64,000 nt of DNA from Linanthus parryae (lineage: Eukaryota; Streptophyta; Magnoliopsida; Ericales; Polemoniaceae), in NCBI GenBank assembly GCA_023055425.1, contig JALGPY010000001.1, forward strand, positions 32,911,001 through 32,975,000, read 5' to 3'. The notes below the pieces were generated by a model. That model was given only the letters and a program-made list of their open reading frames with translations. It was not told the origin of the DNA and did no database searches. Positions 46,201-56,981 of the stretch are shown one piece after another (positions within the stretch are counted from its first letter, which is position 1; each line of letters begins with the position of its first letter). A program made the position numbers and the translations under genes.

Positions 46201-47413
46201 TTGTTTCAGATGGATGTTAAGAATGTTTCTTAACGGTGATCTCACGGAGGAGGTGTACATGCAGCCACCACCTGGTCTTGAGGTTCCGAGATCACTGGTA
46301 TGTCGCCTTCGTCGTGCTCTCTATGGACTTAAGCAAGCCCCACGGGCTTGGTTTGATAAGTTTCGTTCTACAGTACACCATCTTGGCTTCTCTTCTAGTT
46401 CATATGACTCTGCTCTGTTTATCCGTCATACGAATCGTTGAATTACTCTCTTGTTGATCTATGTTGATGACATGATAATAACAGGAGATGATTGTGTTGG
46501 TATTACTGAACTAAAAGTGTCCCTAAATCTTCATTTTGAGATGAAAGATTTGGGGCCTCTCAGTTACTTCTTGGGACTTGAGGTTACTTCTTATGGAAGT
46601 GGATATTCTCTCTCTCAGGCCAAGTATGCCTCTGATGTTATTGCTCGTGCAGGACTGAATGATTCCAAGGTTGCCTCCACCCCGTTGGAGCCCAACCTCA
46701 GGTTGACTCCCTTGGAGGGCAAACCACTATCTGATCCTACTCGATATCGACAGCTCGTAGGTAGCCTAGTCTACCTTACAGTCACTCGTCCCGATATAGC
46801 CTATGCTGTTCACCAGGTCAGTCAGTTTCTAACTGCTCCGCGCTCGACTCATTATGCTGCTGTTCTTCGGATTCTTCGGTATGTGAAGGGTACTATGTTT
46901 CGTGGGCTTCATTTTCATACTGAGTCTACACCCATCCTACATGGGTTCTCTGATGCAGATTGGGCTGGTGATCCAACTGATAGACGATCTAACACTGGTT
47001 ATAGTTTCTTCTTGGGTAACTCACTTATCTCTTGGTGCAGCAAGAAGCAAACTGTACTCGCTCGGTCAAGCACAGAAGCCGAATATCGTGCAATGGCTGA
47101 CGCCACGCAAGAGCTCATTTGGCTTCGATGGTTACTAGCTGATATGGGAATGCCACAGTCTTCTGCTACTACTTTATGTTGTGATAGCCGCAGTGCTATC
47201 CAGATTGCACACAATGATGTCTTTCATGCGAGGACGAAACACATTGAGATAGACTGCCACTTTACTCGTCATCATCTTCGTGCTGGCACAGTTCATCTGA
47301 AAAATGTGACTTCGGCAGATCAAACCGCAGACATTCATACGAAGCCTCACCCGCCTGGACGTTTTCGAGACTTGATCTCCAAACTTCCTCTTATCACGAC
47401 AGCTTCAGTTTGA
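43214..47413 (+). pseudogene. Copia gag-pol, broken by two frameshifts, a stop and an integrase change
   Basis: Starts at ATG 43214 with a gag N-terminus (MDRFDVSKPILTVLDGPNYV) and UBN2 domain. Then come two CCHC knuckles (CSYCHDTGHHISVC, CRNCQEYGHWARDC), protease with WYFDSGCCNHMT, and the integrase finger (HSRLGHAS...CLPCQLAK) and core (HSDVWGP, ADNAGEY). RT has IYVDDMIITGDD, and RNase H has DADWAGDPTDRRSN and RSSTEAEYRAMAD. Breaks: a frame change near 43840 within gag; a 2-base loss near 46212 in RT; a TGA at 46439-46441 just before the YVDD motif. The third catalytic acid of integrase is replaced by Lys (AAG at 45136-45138) where the related element keeps Glu. It would have encoded a single polyprotein for reverse transcription and integration. 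Confidence 0.95.
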
Positions 47414-47420
47414 GGGGGGC
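47412..47420 (+). other. Polypurine tract
   Basis: GAGGGGGGC between the pol stop and the 3' LTR. Confidence 0.85.
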
Positions 47421-47577
47421 TGTTATGATAAGTAAACTAAATAGGTCACTATATTATTTTGTAATATTCTGAGGAGCTAGGTCGTTATTTATGTTGTATA
47501 GCCTATATATATAGGACCCTTGTATATCTTTTATGATGTGATGAATACACATTATTCTTCCACCAACAATCTTATTA
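47421..47577 (+). repeat. 3' LTR of the 42355-47577 copia element
   Basis: 157 bp, identical by eye to the 5' LTR except for the penultimate base. Confidence 0.95.
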
Positions 47578-47582
47578 GAGAA
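47578..47582 (+). repeat. Target-site duplication GAGAA, right copy
   Basis: Exact copy of 42350-42354. Confidence 0.9.
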
Positions 47583-48394
47583 GAACATAGGTTGTGGTGG
47601 TGGTTCTTCGTCGGTGATTTTCTGACGGCGGAAATGCTACGGTGGCTGCGGTGGTTCTGGTGTATGCTCTGCCAGTTCTCGTGGATATACTCATGCTGGA
47701 CACTTTGGAGTTCAAAGAGAGAAAATAGAGGGGAGAGAGTTGAGAGTGATAGAGGTGGTGGTTGTGGGTTTGCTCTCGGTTCCTTGCCGCCAGAGCTTCG
47801 GCGGCGGCGGTGGTGGTGGTTGCGGCTACTGCCACTAGCTGCTGTTGTTTCTGTTGTGTTTGAAGAACAGAGAGTGAGAGAGAGAGAGAGGTGGTGCAGA
47901 GGCTAGATAAAGAGGGAGGTGGGTTTAATTTAAAGGTGATGATGATGGTGGCGGCGCTAATGGAGGCAGTGGTGGCTGCTGGGGGACTTGAGAAGGGGTG
48001 GGGTAGTTTTATAGACAGGATAAGGGCGGTGATGGAGGGCGGTAGAGTTGGAGACGGTGGAAGTGTTGGTGACGGTGATGGTTGATTTTTCGTGAAGAAA
48101 AAAGGAGGAAGAAGAAAAACAAATCTGGTGAAGGTGAATCTCAATTATAATATCAGTATTTGGAGATAATTAGGTGTAGCACGCATAACATGTCTCGTTG
48201 TGGTCGCACACGCGGTCACGAATAAAACACTTACGTATTAACTTCGAGTATTACCCTAACTTTTCTTAGAATCTTACACGAAATTCTCAACTAATAAAAC
48301 ACGATAATTTTTACTCTACTTATTATTCGCAACCAAATTTTATTTTATCTCCCAAATTACTAATTTAGCGTTGGAATTTAGACGGGGTATTACA
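47583..48394 (-). repeat. 3' LTR of the large element, proximal part with promoter
   Basis: Begins on the minus strand TGTAATACCCCGTC at 48394. A TATA box (TATAAAAC) lies at 48006-48013, followed in LTR sense by CT-rich and CCACC-rich DNA. The minus frame 48144-47575 (189 codons, Ser/Thr/Pro/Ala-rich) starts upstream of the TATA box and is low complexity, so I do not call it a gene. Confidence 0.8.
48006..48013 (-). promoter_or_regulatory. TATA box of the large-element LTR
   Basis: TATAAAAC on the minus strand, about 380 bp into the LTR. The 13823-17335 solo LTR has CCTATAAAAT in comparable context. Confidence 0.5.
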
Positions 48395-48409
48395 TCCTTC
48401 CCCCCTTAA
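48395..48409 (-). other. Polypurine tract of the large element
   Basis: The minus strand reads TTAAGGGGGGAAGGA directly before the LTR start TGTAATACC. Confidence 0.88.
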
Positions 48410-50350
48410 AGAGAGCTTCATCCTCGAAGCTAAAATCCAACAACTAGCCGTGATGCAGAAAGTCACTTAACAAACAACTAATTCCCACAAAATAAACAAA
48501 TAATTTCAGCTAGTTGCCACCATTAGGTACGCCACACGATGTTTTCATCCACCCATTACACAAAGAAAGATATTGTCTCCACTAGTTTCCTTTCATCTAC
48601 ATAACCCATTTCACAAAGTATTCTAAAGTATAGTTATCCCCTCTGATTCAGATGAACATAAGGTAGCCTGACAAAGTCGTGTCCCATCAAGAAATAGCTG
48701 ATAAGTGACCGATCATTCCGTGGGCCCCAAATATCTGTTTAGTGACAAGACTCCAATTTGCACACTTCCACTGGCGAATCGTACTAACCATCTGAATCCC
48801 ATATGTACCTTAATTTGATAGACAAAGCCTGATTACACAAAGTGATAGACCTATTTCATTAAAAATCTCCAAAGTCTTGATAAACTACTTAAGACACCTT
48901 TAATACTTAATTGATATAACCAGAGGTCCAGAACATAAATCAAGAAAGAAATTAAAATGTACTCCCAAGATACAGAGCGTGTAATCCTACGGGTTCCCTG
49001 ACTCCAGTGGTAATTCATGACTCAAAATTTATGCTCCTCTAGTAATAATTAAGTAACAAAAATCCAAACAGCAACGTCCAAGGGACTATCAACGTCTTAG
49101 ACACGCAAAGCACTTTATTTATCCCAATTTAAGAAAATAACGAACAAGACTTCATAATATACAGTTCTTCTTATTATTTGAAATCTAGCTGTCGACCCAA
49201 ATTTTGCGATGTCTCCCAAGAAACCCCCCCCCCCCCCCCCAAATCATGTGTCAAATGACTAGAGAATGTGAAGACCAGAATCCCAAGAAATCTATTGACA
49301 TTCACTTCACATCTCACGAATCAAACATGAACCAAACCAAATAGGAAAATTTCCAAAACATAGAAACTGCACAGGAAACTTATGTGGAAGATGTATACTG
49401 CAACAAGATATTAACAATAAGTCTTCGAATAAACTCTATGTGAAGAATATGTGCCACAAGGAAAAAGAAATTTGATAACAGAGACATTCCATCAGGTTAC
49501 ATAACTCCAAGAAGTTCACAAGGACTTACTAACCCACATAGTGTTGAGAATTCCCTACCATATCAACAACTCAATCTCCCAGGGTAGTTGATATGAAGAC
49601 AATAAAATCCAAATGAACCTCCAAAATATCAAAATACCTCCAAACTGAATTAGTCTAAATATCTAAAACTGATTGGGTTAACTTTGCGAACTTTGGTCAG
49701 ATTTTCAACATTTCTTTTAATTTTCCTCCACGAATCCCTGTTTAAGGTTCTCTCATCCTGATATAGTCTCAAGGGTTTATATCTTCTTAATAATGCCCAA
49801 TTATCACATATAAAATATAAAATATTACATAGTATGTCACATATCAATCTTACATATAGCTTGGCAATCTCAACTAAAGTAACATGTCATTCATAATGCA
49901 GAGCTCAACTTCTATGATTCACAATCCTTTTACTCCATTATAGGATAATTATATATCCAACAATCAACCAAGAATGAACACACCAACTAATCCATATCAG
50001 AACACGCAGCATATAATAGTTCTTAGTGACACACATATAGCTCAACTTCTCAAACACCATTCAGGATTCAATTTTCACATCTTTCTCCCCATTATAGAAG
50101 TAGTATTTCTTACTAATAACTTGTCTCGTCAGACAACACAATACTTCTTCCGTAATTCGGAATCTAATCCATACTTCTCAATTTCTATCGAAGTGATATC
50201 ATTCATCAATCAAACAATGAAGTTATATCAAGCAAAATAATACTAAAGGATGAGGGTGGGAGGGACAGCAATTCCAACACTTAAGCTACCCTTAATTATC
50301 TTGCCATGTGCTCATTTTAAGTTACCTTACATGTTTTAAACTGGGTTGTT
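48410..50350 (-). other. Non-coding interior of the large LTR element
   Basis: About 1.94 kb without a recognisable protein domain in any frame. The longest frames are 65 and 88 codons and look random. The end next to the PPT (CTTCGAGGATGAAGCTC on the minus strand) resembles the last bases before the PPT of Tekay/Del pol, the only hint of a coding ancestor. A run of 17 C lies at 49224-49240. Confidence 0.65.
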
Positions 50351-50363
50351 TGCTCTGATACCA
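50351..50363 (-). other. Primer-binding site of the large element (tRNA-iMet)
   Basis: The minus strand reads TGGTATCAGAGCA two bases from the 5' LTR end at 50366. Confidence 0.9.
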
Positions 50364-51622
50364 CCTGCGACAACCCCCTTATCCGACTCGGACAAGACCA
50401 GAGGGCGATGCTAAAAGCAACGGCGGAAATCAAAAGCATAACATTCCACAACTTATTTTTATAAGATTAAACATCATATTTATTCTGTATGTCTGATACA
50501 TGAGATGTCTACTATTACAAAATGATTAACTAACACTACTAGATACTAATTGTGATTCTATGTGATTTGCGTACCCAGTCAGTCCATAGTCTCCAGCTCC
50601 TAGACCTGCGGTGGGAAGAAAAACAAGAACCGTAGTTTTCAAAGTGAGCACGGAAATACTGAGTAAGTGACACCCAAACTCGTAAAACAGATGATGTTGA
50701 AGATTTCTTTTTACAACAAATATAAAGAGGAATAAGTCATAAAAACGTAAACTTGAACAAAATAGAGTAGAAACTCAAATAAAATTCTTATCTTCTCAAT
50801 CTTAATCCCAATCTCTTTCTTCTTTTCTTGCCAAAATATCTTTTTTCTTTCTCATAGAAAGTTGTATTATTAACTTTGTTGTTACGAGGAAGAGTCTACT
50901 ATACTATCACTAGCATCCATGACCTTAAGTGTCGGCACCCCCCAAAACTCCTCGCTGCCAGAGAGGAGAGTACATGGAGTGACCCGGCAGGTTGAGACCG
51001 GATAAAAAATACACAGGTCGAGTGATTGAAGTTAACACGACAATAATAAGCTTCTTCCGCACAACTCTTTCCACTTTACGTTATTTACGGATTACTATTA
51101 TTGTGTGACAGTATTAAAGCAACTTCTTTAAAATGAAAGGAAATCATAAATAATACAGGTAAATAAATAACAAATACATTTTGAGACAAGTATTAAAATC
51201 ATGTTACGACACGAAATGAGCTAGGCACGCAAAGCTTGGCATGTTCACTTACCTTATTCCACAGCAATTAGCACGTAAAGCTCCTACGTTCATCATCCTC
51301 GTATATGAACATGTCGTCTACAAACCTGTCACCTAGAAATTATACTTTCTTGTTTAGTTACAAAGTCAACTGTACAAGTATGTCATATAGTGATATAAAC
51401 TTTAGCGAGTGTCCTATTGAAATTGAGATCAATCCGGTCCCCCCCCCCCCCCCCTTCATTTACTAACACTCAAGCTTGACCTCATGCTAGAATAGTACTA
51501 TTCCCAATTACAACCCGCTTATATCAATTTTTATAGAGATATTGACGAGTAATAAATTTGATTTTAAATTCAAAACTCTCTTATTGTTAATAGATACTAA
51601 CGTAGTTATCGTTTTTAAAGAT

Positions 51623-51627
51623 GATAT
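51623..51627 (+). repeat. Target-site duplication GATAT (left) for the solo LTR
   Basis: The right copy at 53169-53173 is TATAT, one mismatch. The empty site can be read in the other LTR near 41457. Confidence 0.75.
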
Positions 51628-53168
51628 TGTAGGGTTTTGATAACGGATACGCAGCGAAATAAACGTAAATTAATCAGTTCAAGACCCTCCAAGGATCACA
51701 TGAAGAGACAACATAACGATAGTATGGGAATTAGTATCATAATACATTTGGGTTCTCCTGTGATGACTTTACACATGAAATTTTGTTCACGTCTCTATGG
51801 ATAGTCCACTCCTAGATTGAATCCGGTTCCTTCAAGCCTTTTTGCTAGATAGGATTGAAGGAAGAAGAGTAAGAAGATCACGATCACGCAAAACGAAGCA
51901 AGAGAGGTGGGCGGCACCTCTTGTGGCCGACGGGGTAGGGGGCGGTCCCAAGGGGGTTCGGCCTCCTTTGAGATTTGCTCTCTCTCCTTGATTTTCTCTC
52001 CTAATCAAAATATGTAGATGTGTAGAGAAAATAAGCTAGGAGTGTTCTTTATATAGTTCAACAACTCCTTGTCCTACTACATAAAGAACCCCTCTCCTAA
52101 TCCTACTCATGTAAGGATTAGTCCATTTGCAAACTGGTCATAATCATGTCTATACATGGATTAGTTCTATTTTAAAACTAGTCCTAAACATTTCCATAAA
52201 TGAATTAGTCCATCTTGCAACTCATAATCACGTCTATACATGGATTAGTCCACCTTGCAAATTAGTCCTACATAGTTTGCAAGTGGTTGCGTTTTAATCA
52301 TTCTATTTAATTAACCATATTAATTAATTCCCAGGTCCAGTCTAATCCATAGGGAGTGTGACCCCATAGGTTTCTACTTAGTTGGTAGTAACAAATTACT
52401 AACATGGAGCGGCTCTAGCAAGACATCCATGCTACCCAACTAATAGAAATAATCATCTGACAAACCTTGTGCAAGTATTGTCTCATCCCTTTGTCTTTAT
52501 ATCTGGATTAGACATGAGACATACAAGTCACACTCGTATATCCAATCCATAGTTTCTCGATCCTGGAAATAGTCTCATCCATGCAGATAACATCAATATC
52601 TTATATTAATTTATCTGAGTCTGGCCAGACATTCTATGAGCACCATCCCTCGAGTGGCCGTGGATATCAACTCCCGTTATGTAGGAGGGAAAAATTATAT
52701 CTACGTCACTACCATCTCTAAGCTTGCTTCCTTATTGTATCCGACTAACGCCTTTATTACTACCCAGTTACTGTGTGGCGTTTGACGATGTCAAAATACA
52801 ATATTCCACAACTAAAGGATCTAGTGACTTCAAGTCTAAGGATGACAATATCGTTGTCACAATGAGAAGCACTTGTGACTTTACATAACTTGTATGTAGC
52901 CTTCTCGTTGTGGGTCAATCCAGTATGACATTACTCCTAATGAATACACATGTGTTGGATCGTGATATCTCCACATCAGTCCAACCCCAACTAGTCTATA
53001 GTTGATTGTCCAATTAATCAATATAATTGACTAGGGATATTTAAGAATATAACATTTACATTATAATTACTTCATTCATGTTAACATATCTCCATATCGA
53101 TAACATAATGAATCGTAAATCCATAAATGTCACAAGAAATAGATTGCCTTTAGAGCATATTTCCAACA
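51628..53168 (-). mobile_element. Solo LTR of an Angela-like copia element, 1.54 kb
   Basis: Begins TGTAGGGTTTTGATAACGG and ends CATATTTCCAACA in plus coordinates, matching both ends and many interior blocks of the LTRs at 55536 and 62503 (for example 'tctggccagacattctat', 'ccctcgagtggcc', 'gtgacttcaagtctaaggatgac'). The empty target is present in the paralogous LTR at 41457, which proves the insertion. It is more diverged than the two LTRs of the complete element. Confidence 0.92.
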
Positions 53169-54005
53169 TATATTTCTTCTTGAAAACGATTTAGTTATAA
53201 ATAATCACTTATTATAAGACTATAGAAAACTATAAATACTTAAGTTAATCTAGAAATTATTGATTCATAATTATTTGTAAAATTAATGCGTCCTTGTAAT
53301 CATGAACAACTTCTAAATATTTCACAAGTCATATACTAAAGGTTCAATTTAAATAAAACTTCATTTACTAACTTGTTAGCAAAAAACTATTTAAACAAAA
53401 CAACCCTATTTATTTATAACAATATTCTCAAAGACTAAGGGACTTCAAACACCCAATTTAGTTTTGTGGAGTTAGAATAAAATTAGAAATTCGAGAAATA
53501 GTTTTGATCCAATAAACATATGTTTATATTCAAGGTAAATGACAACAACACACCCCCTACTAAAGATAACAGTTTAATAAAAGAAAGTTTCTACCCTTAG
53601 AGATCCTTGAAAATACATTTTCACCCCCTAACCATGAACATACGTGATTCCTTCTACCCAAATCTGATCAGATCCAACAAGCAGGCTTTTTGATTGTCTA
53701 AAGCAGATTATAAAAGGGTTTTAGGTCGTACCTTGGCCAATATGGCAGAAAACAGACGAGAAACGAGTCCCTACGGATATGTCGTCGAGGAGTCGTCGGC
53801 ATTGATGGTCGGGGCTAACTCCGGCGGCTTGGGCTCCGGATGAGGCCTCCTTAAGCTCCCTTGGACCTCCAGGAGTCGATTGGTACTGGTTTGGAGGGGT
53901 GGGTAGCACTGGTGGTGCTTGACCCACCTTTCGCCAGTTTTAATGGCGGGTTCGGCGGCGAAGGCTGTCTCAGCGGCTGCTGCTTCTTCAGATGGTTTTG
54001 GGTTC

Positions 54006-55229
54006 AAACATTAAACTTTTTCAAATGAATGTCAAGTGTGCATTTTAAATGTTTACTTGCAAGAAGAAGTTTATGTGGCTCAACCTCCTGGATTTGAAAG
54101 TGATGAGTTTCCAAATCATGTTTATAAACTTGACAAAGCTCTCTATGGTTTAAAACAAGCTCGAAGGGCTTGGTAAGAAAGACTGTCAAAGTTTCTACTA
54201 GAAAATGGTTTCAAAAGTGGATTAGTTGACAAAACATTTTTCATCAAGACTCATGAGAAAGACATTTTATTAGTTCAAATCTATGTTGATGATATTTTTT
54301 TTGGAGCTACTAATGATTCTCTTTGCAAGGATTTCTCAAGTCTTATGAGCAGGGAATTTGAGATGAGCTTAATGGGAGAATTGAACTTCTTCCTTGGATT
54401 GCATGTACAACAGAGGAAGAAATGAATCTTTATGCATCAAAACAAGTATACTAAGGACTTGATTAATAAGTAAAATATGTCTCATTCTAAAGTTACAAAG
54501 ACTCCTATGAGTTCTACACTATCCTTAGATAAGGATCAAGCTGGTAAGAGTGTGAATCAGAAAGAGCATAGAGGTATGATTGGAGCTTTGCTATATCTCA
54601 CTGCTATTAGACCAGACATTATGTTTAGAGTCTGCATGTGTGAAAGATTTCAATCTGATCCCAAAGAGTCACATTTAACTAATGTTAAAAGAATATTCAG
54701 ATATCTAAATGGTACCAAAGACTAAGGGCTTTGGTATCCAAAACAGTCTAACTTCTCTCTTTTTGGATATTCATATGCTGACTTTGCAGGATATAAAGTA
54801 GGCAGAAAGAGCACTTCAGGGTGTTGCCAATTCCTTGGCTCATCCCTAATTAGCTGGCATTCAAAAAAACATAGTTATGTGGCATTATCAATAGCTGAAG
54901 CTGAATATATAGCAATTGGAGCATGCTATTCACAAGTGATGCAGATTGCTCAGCATATGAGGGATCTTAGATTTGATTTCAAGGAAATACCTATCAAATG
55001 TGACAACACCGGTGCTATTTCAATTACAAAGAATCCATTTCAGCATTCCATAACCAAGCACATAGATGTTAGACATCATTTCATCAGAGATCATGCTGAG
55101 AAAGATGATATTGTTCTCAAATTTGTTTCTACTAATATGCAACTGGCATATATCTCCACTAAACCATTGCCACAAGAGATATTTACAACCCTCTGACTAG
55201 AGTTGGGTATGCTTAATAAGGAAGCATTA
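54006..55229 (+). pseudogene. SIRE-like copia pol remnant (RT and RNase H)
   Basis: Starts abruptly inside RT at [11 protein letters not shown]. It continues with [51 protein letters not shown] (YVDD kept), FEMSLMGELNFFLGL, then GALLYLTAIRPDIMF. RNase H follows with ALSIAEAEYIAIGACYSQ, CDNTGAISITKNP and KHIDVRHHFIRDH, and the C-terminus is YISTKPLP. Stops lie near 54176, 54423, 54471 and 54721. Gag, protease, integrase and the start of RT are missing. The motif text is typical of the SIRE/Maximus lineage. Confidence 0.9.
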
Positions 55230-55239
55230 GTTTAGGGGG
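55230..55239 (+). other. Polypurine tract of the SIRE-like element
   Basis: GTTTAGGGGG directly before the LTR-like TGTATCAGG. Confidence 0.65.
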
Positions 55240-55535
55240 TGTATCAGGTAAGTTTAAGGGAAATCTTTATGTGTTTCAATGTTTTGAACTGATTTTCAAG
55301 CCTTGAAAATTCTTTCACATCCTTGATGTTACTTGTTTCAGCAGTATAGCTTTTCAAGGCATTGAAATTCTTTCCAAAGCCTTGAAAATAAGTCTATATG
55401 ATATTTAGTCAAAAATTGGATATTACAATATCGGGTGCTATCTCAGTAGATAATATTCTCAATATTGTATTTACCTTTTAAAATTTATTTTTGTATAAAT
55501 CATTATTATTTGTATTTCCTTTCCCACGCTACACA
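55240..55535 (+). repeat. 3' LTR of the SIRE-like element, first part
   Basis: Starts TGTATCAGGTAAG after the PPT and is interrupted at 55536 by the Angela-like element. It should resume at 63939. Confidence 0.65.
55531..55535 (+). repeat. Target-site duplication ACACA, left copy
   Basis: Matches 63934-63938. Confidence 0.88.
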
Positions 55536-56967
55536 TGTAGGGTTTTGATTCATGGATCGCACAACGGAAGCATAATCAAACATAAACTATGCAAAACCCT
55601 CCAAGGATCACAAGTATAAAGACATAACGATAGTAAAGGTAAGAAATCATAAACACACCTTTGGGTTCTCCTTGATGACTTCAAACGCGAATAATGTCAC
55701 GTTCTCTATAGTTGATCCACGCCTAGAGTTGATCCTAGATCTCCCAAACTCCTTGGTTCTAGCCCGTAATAGGAAGAGGAAGAACGAATCACGCAAAACG
55801 AGACAAAAAGAGGCTTTCGGCCTCTTTTTGGCCGACGGGGTGAGGGCGGCGGCAAGGGGCGGCGTCGGCCCTCCTTGTTGCTTGCTCTCTCTCCTTTTGT
55901 TCTCTCCCACTCTTGTTATGTTCACTAATGAGCATAAGTTATGAGGAAGGAAGGAAGGAGGGTCCTTTATATAGTCCAACAACTCCTTGTTAACTACCTA
56001 AAGGACTTATTCTAGTCCAACTAGAATTCAATTTAGTCCCTTCCTTGCAAATTAGTCCCTACTAAGTTTGCAAGGTTTTGCAAAGTGATCCTTCTAATTA
56101 ATTAATCCAATTAATTAATTCCCAAATCTAGTTCAACTCTATATAACGTGTGACCCCATAGGTTCTATCTAGTTGGTAGCAACTATTTGTTAATATGGAG
56201 CGGTTTCTAGCAAAACATCCATTCTAGCCAACTAATAGAATAGTCATCTTGACAACCTTTGTACAAGTAATTGTCTCATCCCTTTTCCTCCATATCCGGA
56301 TTGGACACGAGACATACAAGTCACACTCTTATATCCAATCCATAGTTTCTCGATCCATGGGAATAGCCTTATTCGTGCAAATAACATCAATATCCAATAT
56401 TGATTTATTTGAGTCTGGCCAGACATTCTATAAGCACTATCCCTCGAGTGGCCTAGGATATTTGTTCCCGTTATGTGGGAGGGGCAAATCCTCTCTACGT
56501 CCACTACGATCTCTAAGCTTGCTTCTCATTGTATCCAGTACACGCCTTTATAACTACCCAGTTACGGTGTAGCGTTTAACGCTACCAAGATCACAATGAT
56601 CCACAACTAGAATATCTAGTGACTTCAAGTCTAAGGATGACAATACCATTGCACCGCGAGAAGCACTTGTGACTCAACATAACATGTATGTAGCCTTCTC
56701 GGAGATGGGTCAATCCAGCGCAACATTCCATAATGCACACCTATGTGTTGGACCGTGATATCTCCATATCAATCCAACCCCATACTAGTCTATAGATGAT
56801 TGTCCCATTTAATATTTATACTTGACTAGGGATATTTAAGATAAACAACACAATTGTAAATCTAAGGACTTTCATTATATTAAATATCCAATGAATAATA
56901 AATGAATCTTCTAGCCATATACAAATTCATACTAAACTAGATTGCCTCTAGGGCATCTATTCCAACA
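55536..56967 (-). repeat. 3' LTR of the Angela-like element
   Basis: 1432 bp, TGTAGGGTTTTG to TATTCCAACA in plus coordinates. A minus-strand TATA box (TATATAAAG) lies at 55965-55973. A GC-rich GGCCGACGGGG segment lies at 55831-55866. Short frames inside are shadows. Confidence 0.95.
55965..55973 (-). promoter_or_regulatory. TATA box in the 3' LTR
   Basis: TATATAAAG on the minus strand, also present at 62931-62939 in the 5' LTR, where it would drive the genomic RNA. Confidence 0.6.
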
Positions 56968-56980
56968 GTCTCCCACTTGC
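56968..56980 (-). other. Polypurine tract
   Basis: The minus strand reads GCAAGTGGGAGAC directly before the LTR start TGTTGG. Confidence 0.85.
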
Positions 56981-56981
56981 A

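Larger units (their letters stand above)
42355..47577 (+). mobile_element. Ty1/copia retrotransposon, young but defective
   Basis: A 5.2 kb element with two 157-bp LTRs that differ at only one base (CA to TA at the last dinucleotide of the 3' LTR), a perfect PBS, a PPT and a 5-bp GAGAA duplication. It is in the same family as 7186-11759. Despite the near-identical LTRs the coding region carries two frameshifts, a stop and a catalytic change. Confidence 0.95.
40210..54005 (-). mobile_element. Large non-coding LTR element (LARD-like), Tekay/Del-type ends
   Basis: Minus-strand order: truncated 5' LTR (54005-50366), PBS for initiator-Met tRNA (50363-50351), non-coding interior of 1.97 kb, PPT (48409-48395), 3' LTR (48394-40210). 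After subtracting the nested copia element the 3' LTR is about 2.96 kb. The two LTRs are collinear over the shared 2.1 kb. TGTAATACCCCG preceded by an AAGGGGGGAAGGA tract, with 'cttcgaggatgaagctc' beside it, is typical of Tekay/Del chromovirus 3' ends. With no gag or pol it is non-autonomous and would depend on a relative's proteins. Confidence 0.8.
50366..54005 (-). repeat. 5' LTR of the large element, truncated and interrupted
   Basis: Collinear with 40210-42300 and interrupted by a solo LTR at 51628-53168. At about 54005 the match stops and SIRE-like sequence begins, so roughly the first 870 bp of the LTR, including its TATA box, are missing. A run of 16 C at 51439-51454 corresponds to only six C in the other copy. 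Confidence 0.85.

Noticed and set aside
55647..55982. 111- and 90-codon frames repeated in both Angela-like LTRs (also 62613-62948)
   Set aside because: Their duplication simply reflects the two LTRs. They have no domains and overlap on opposite strands.
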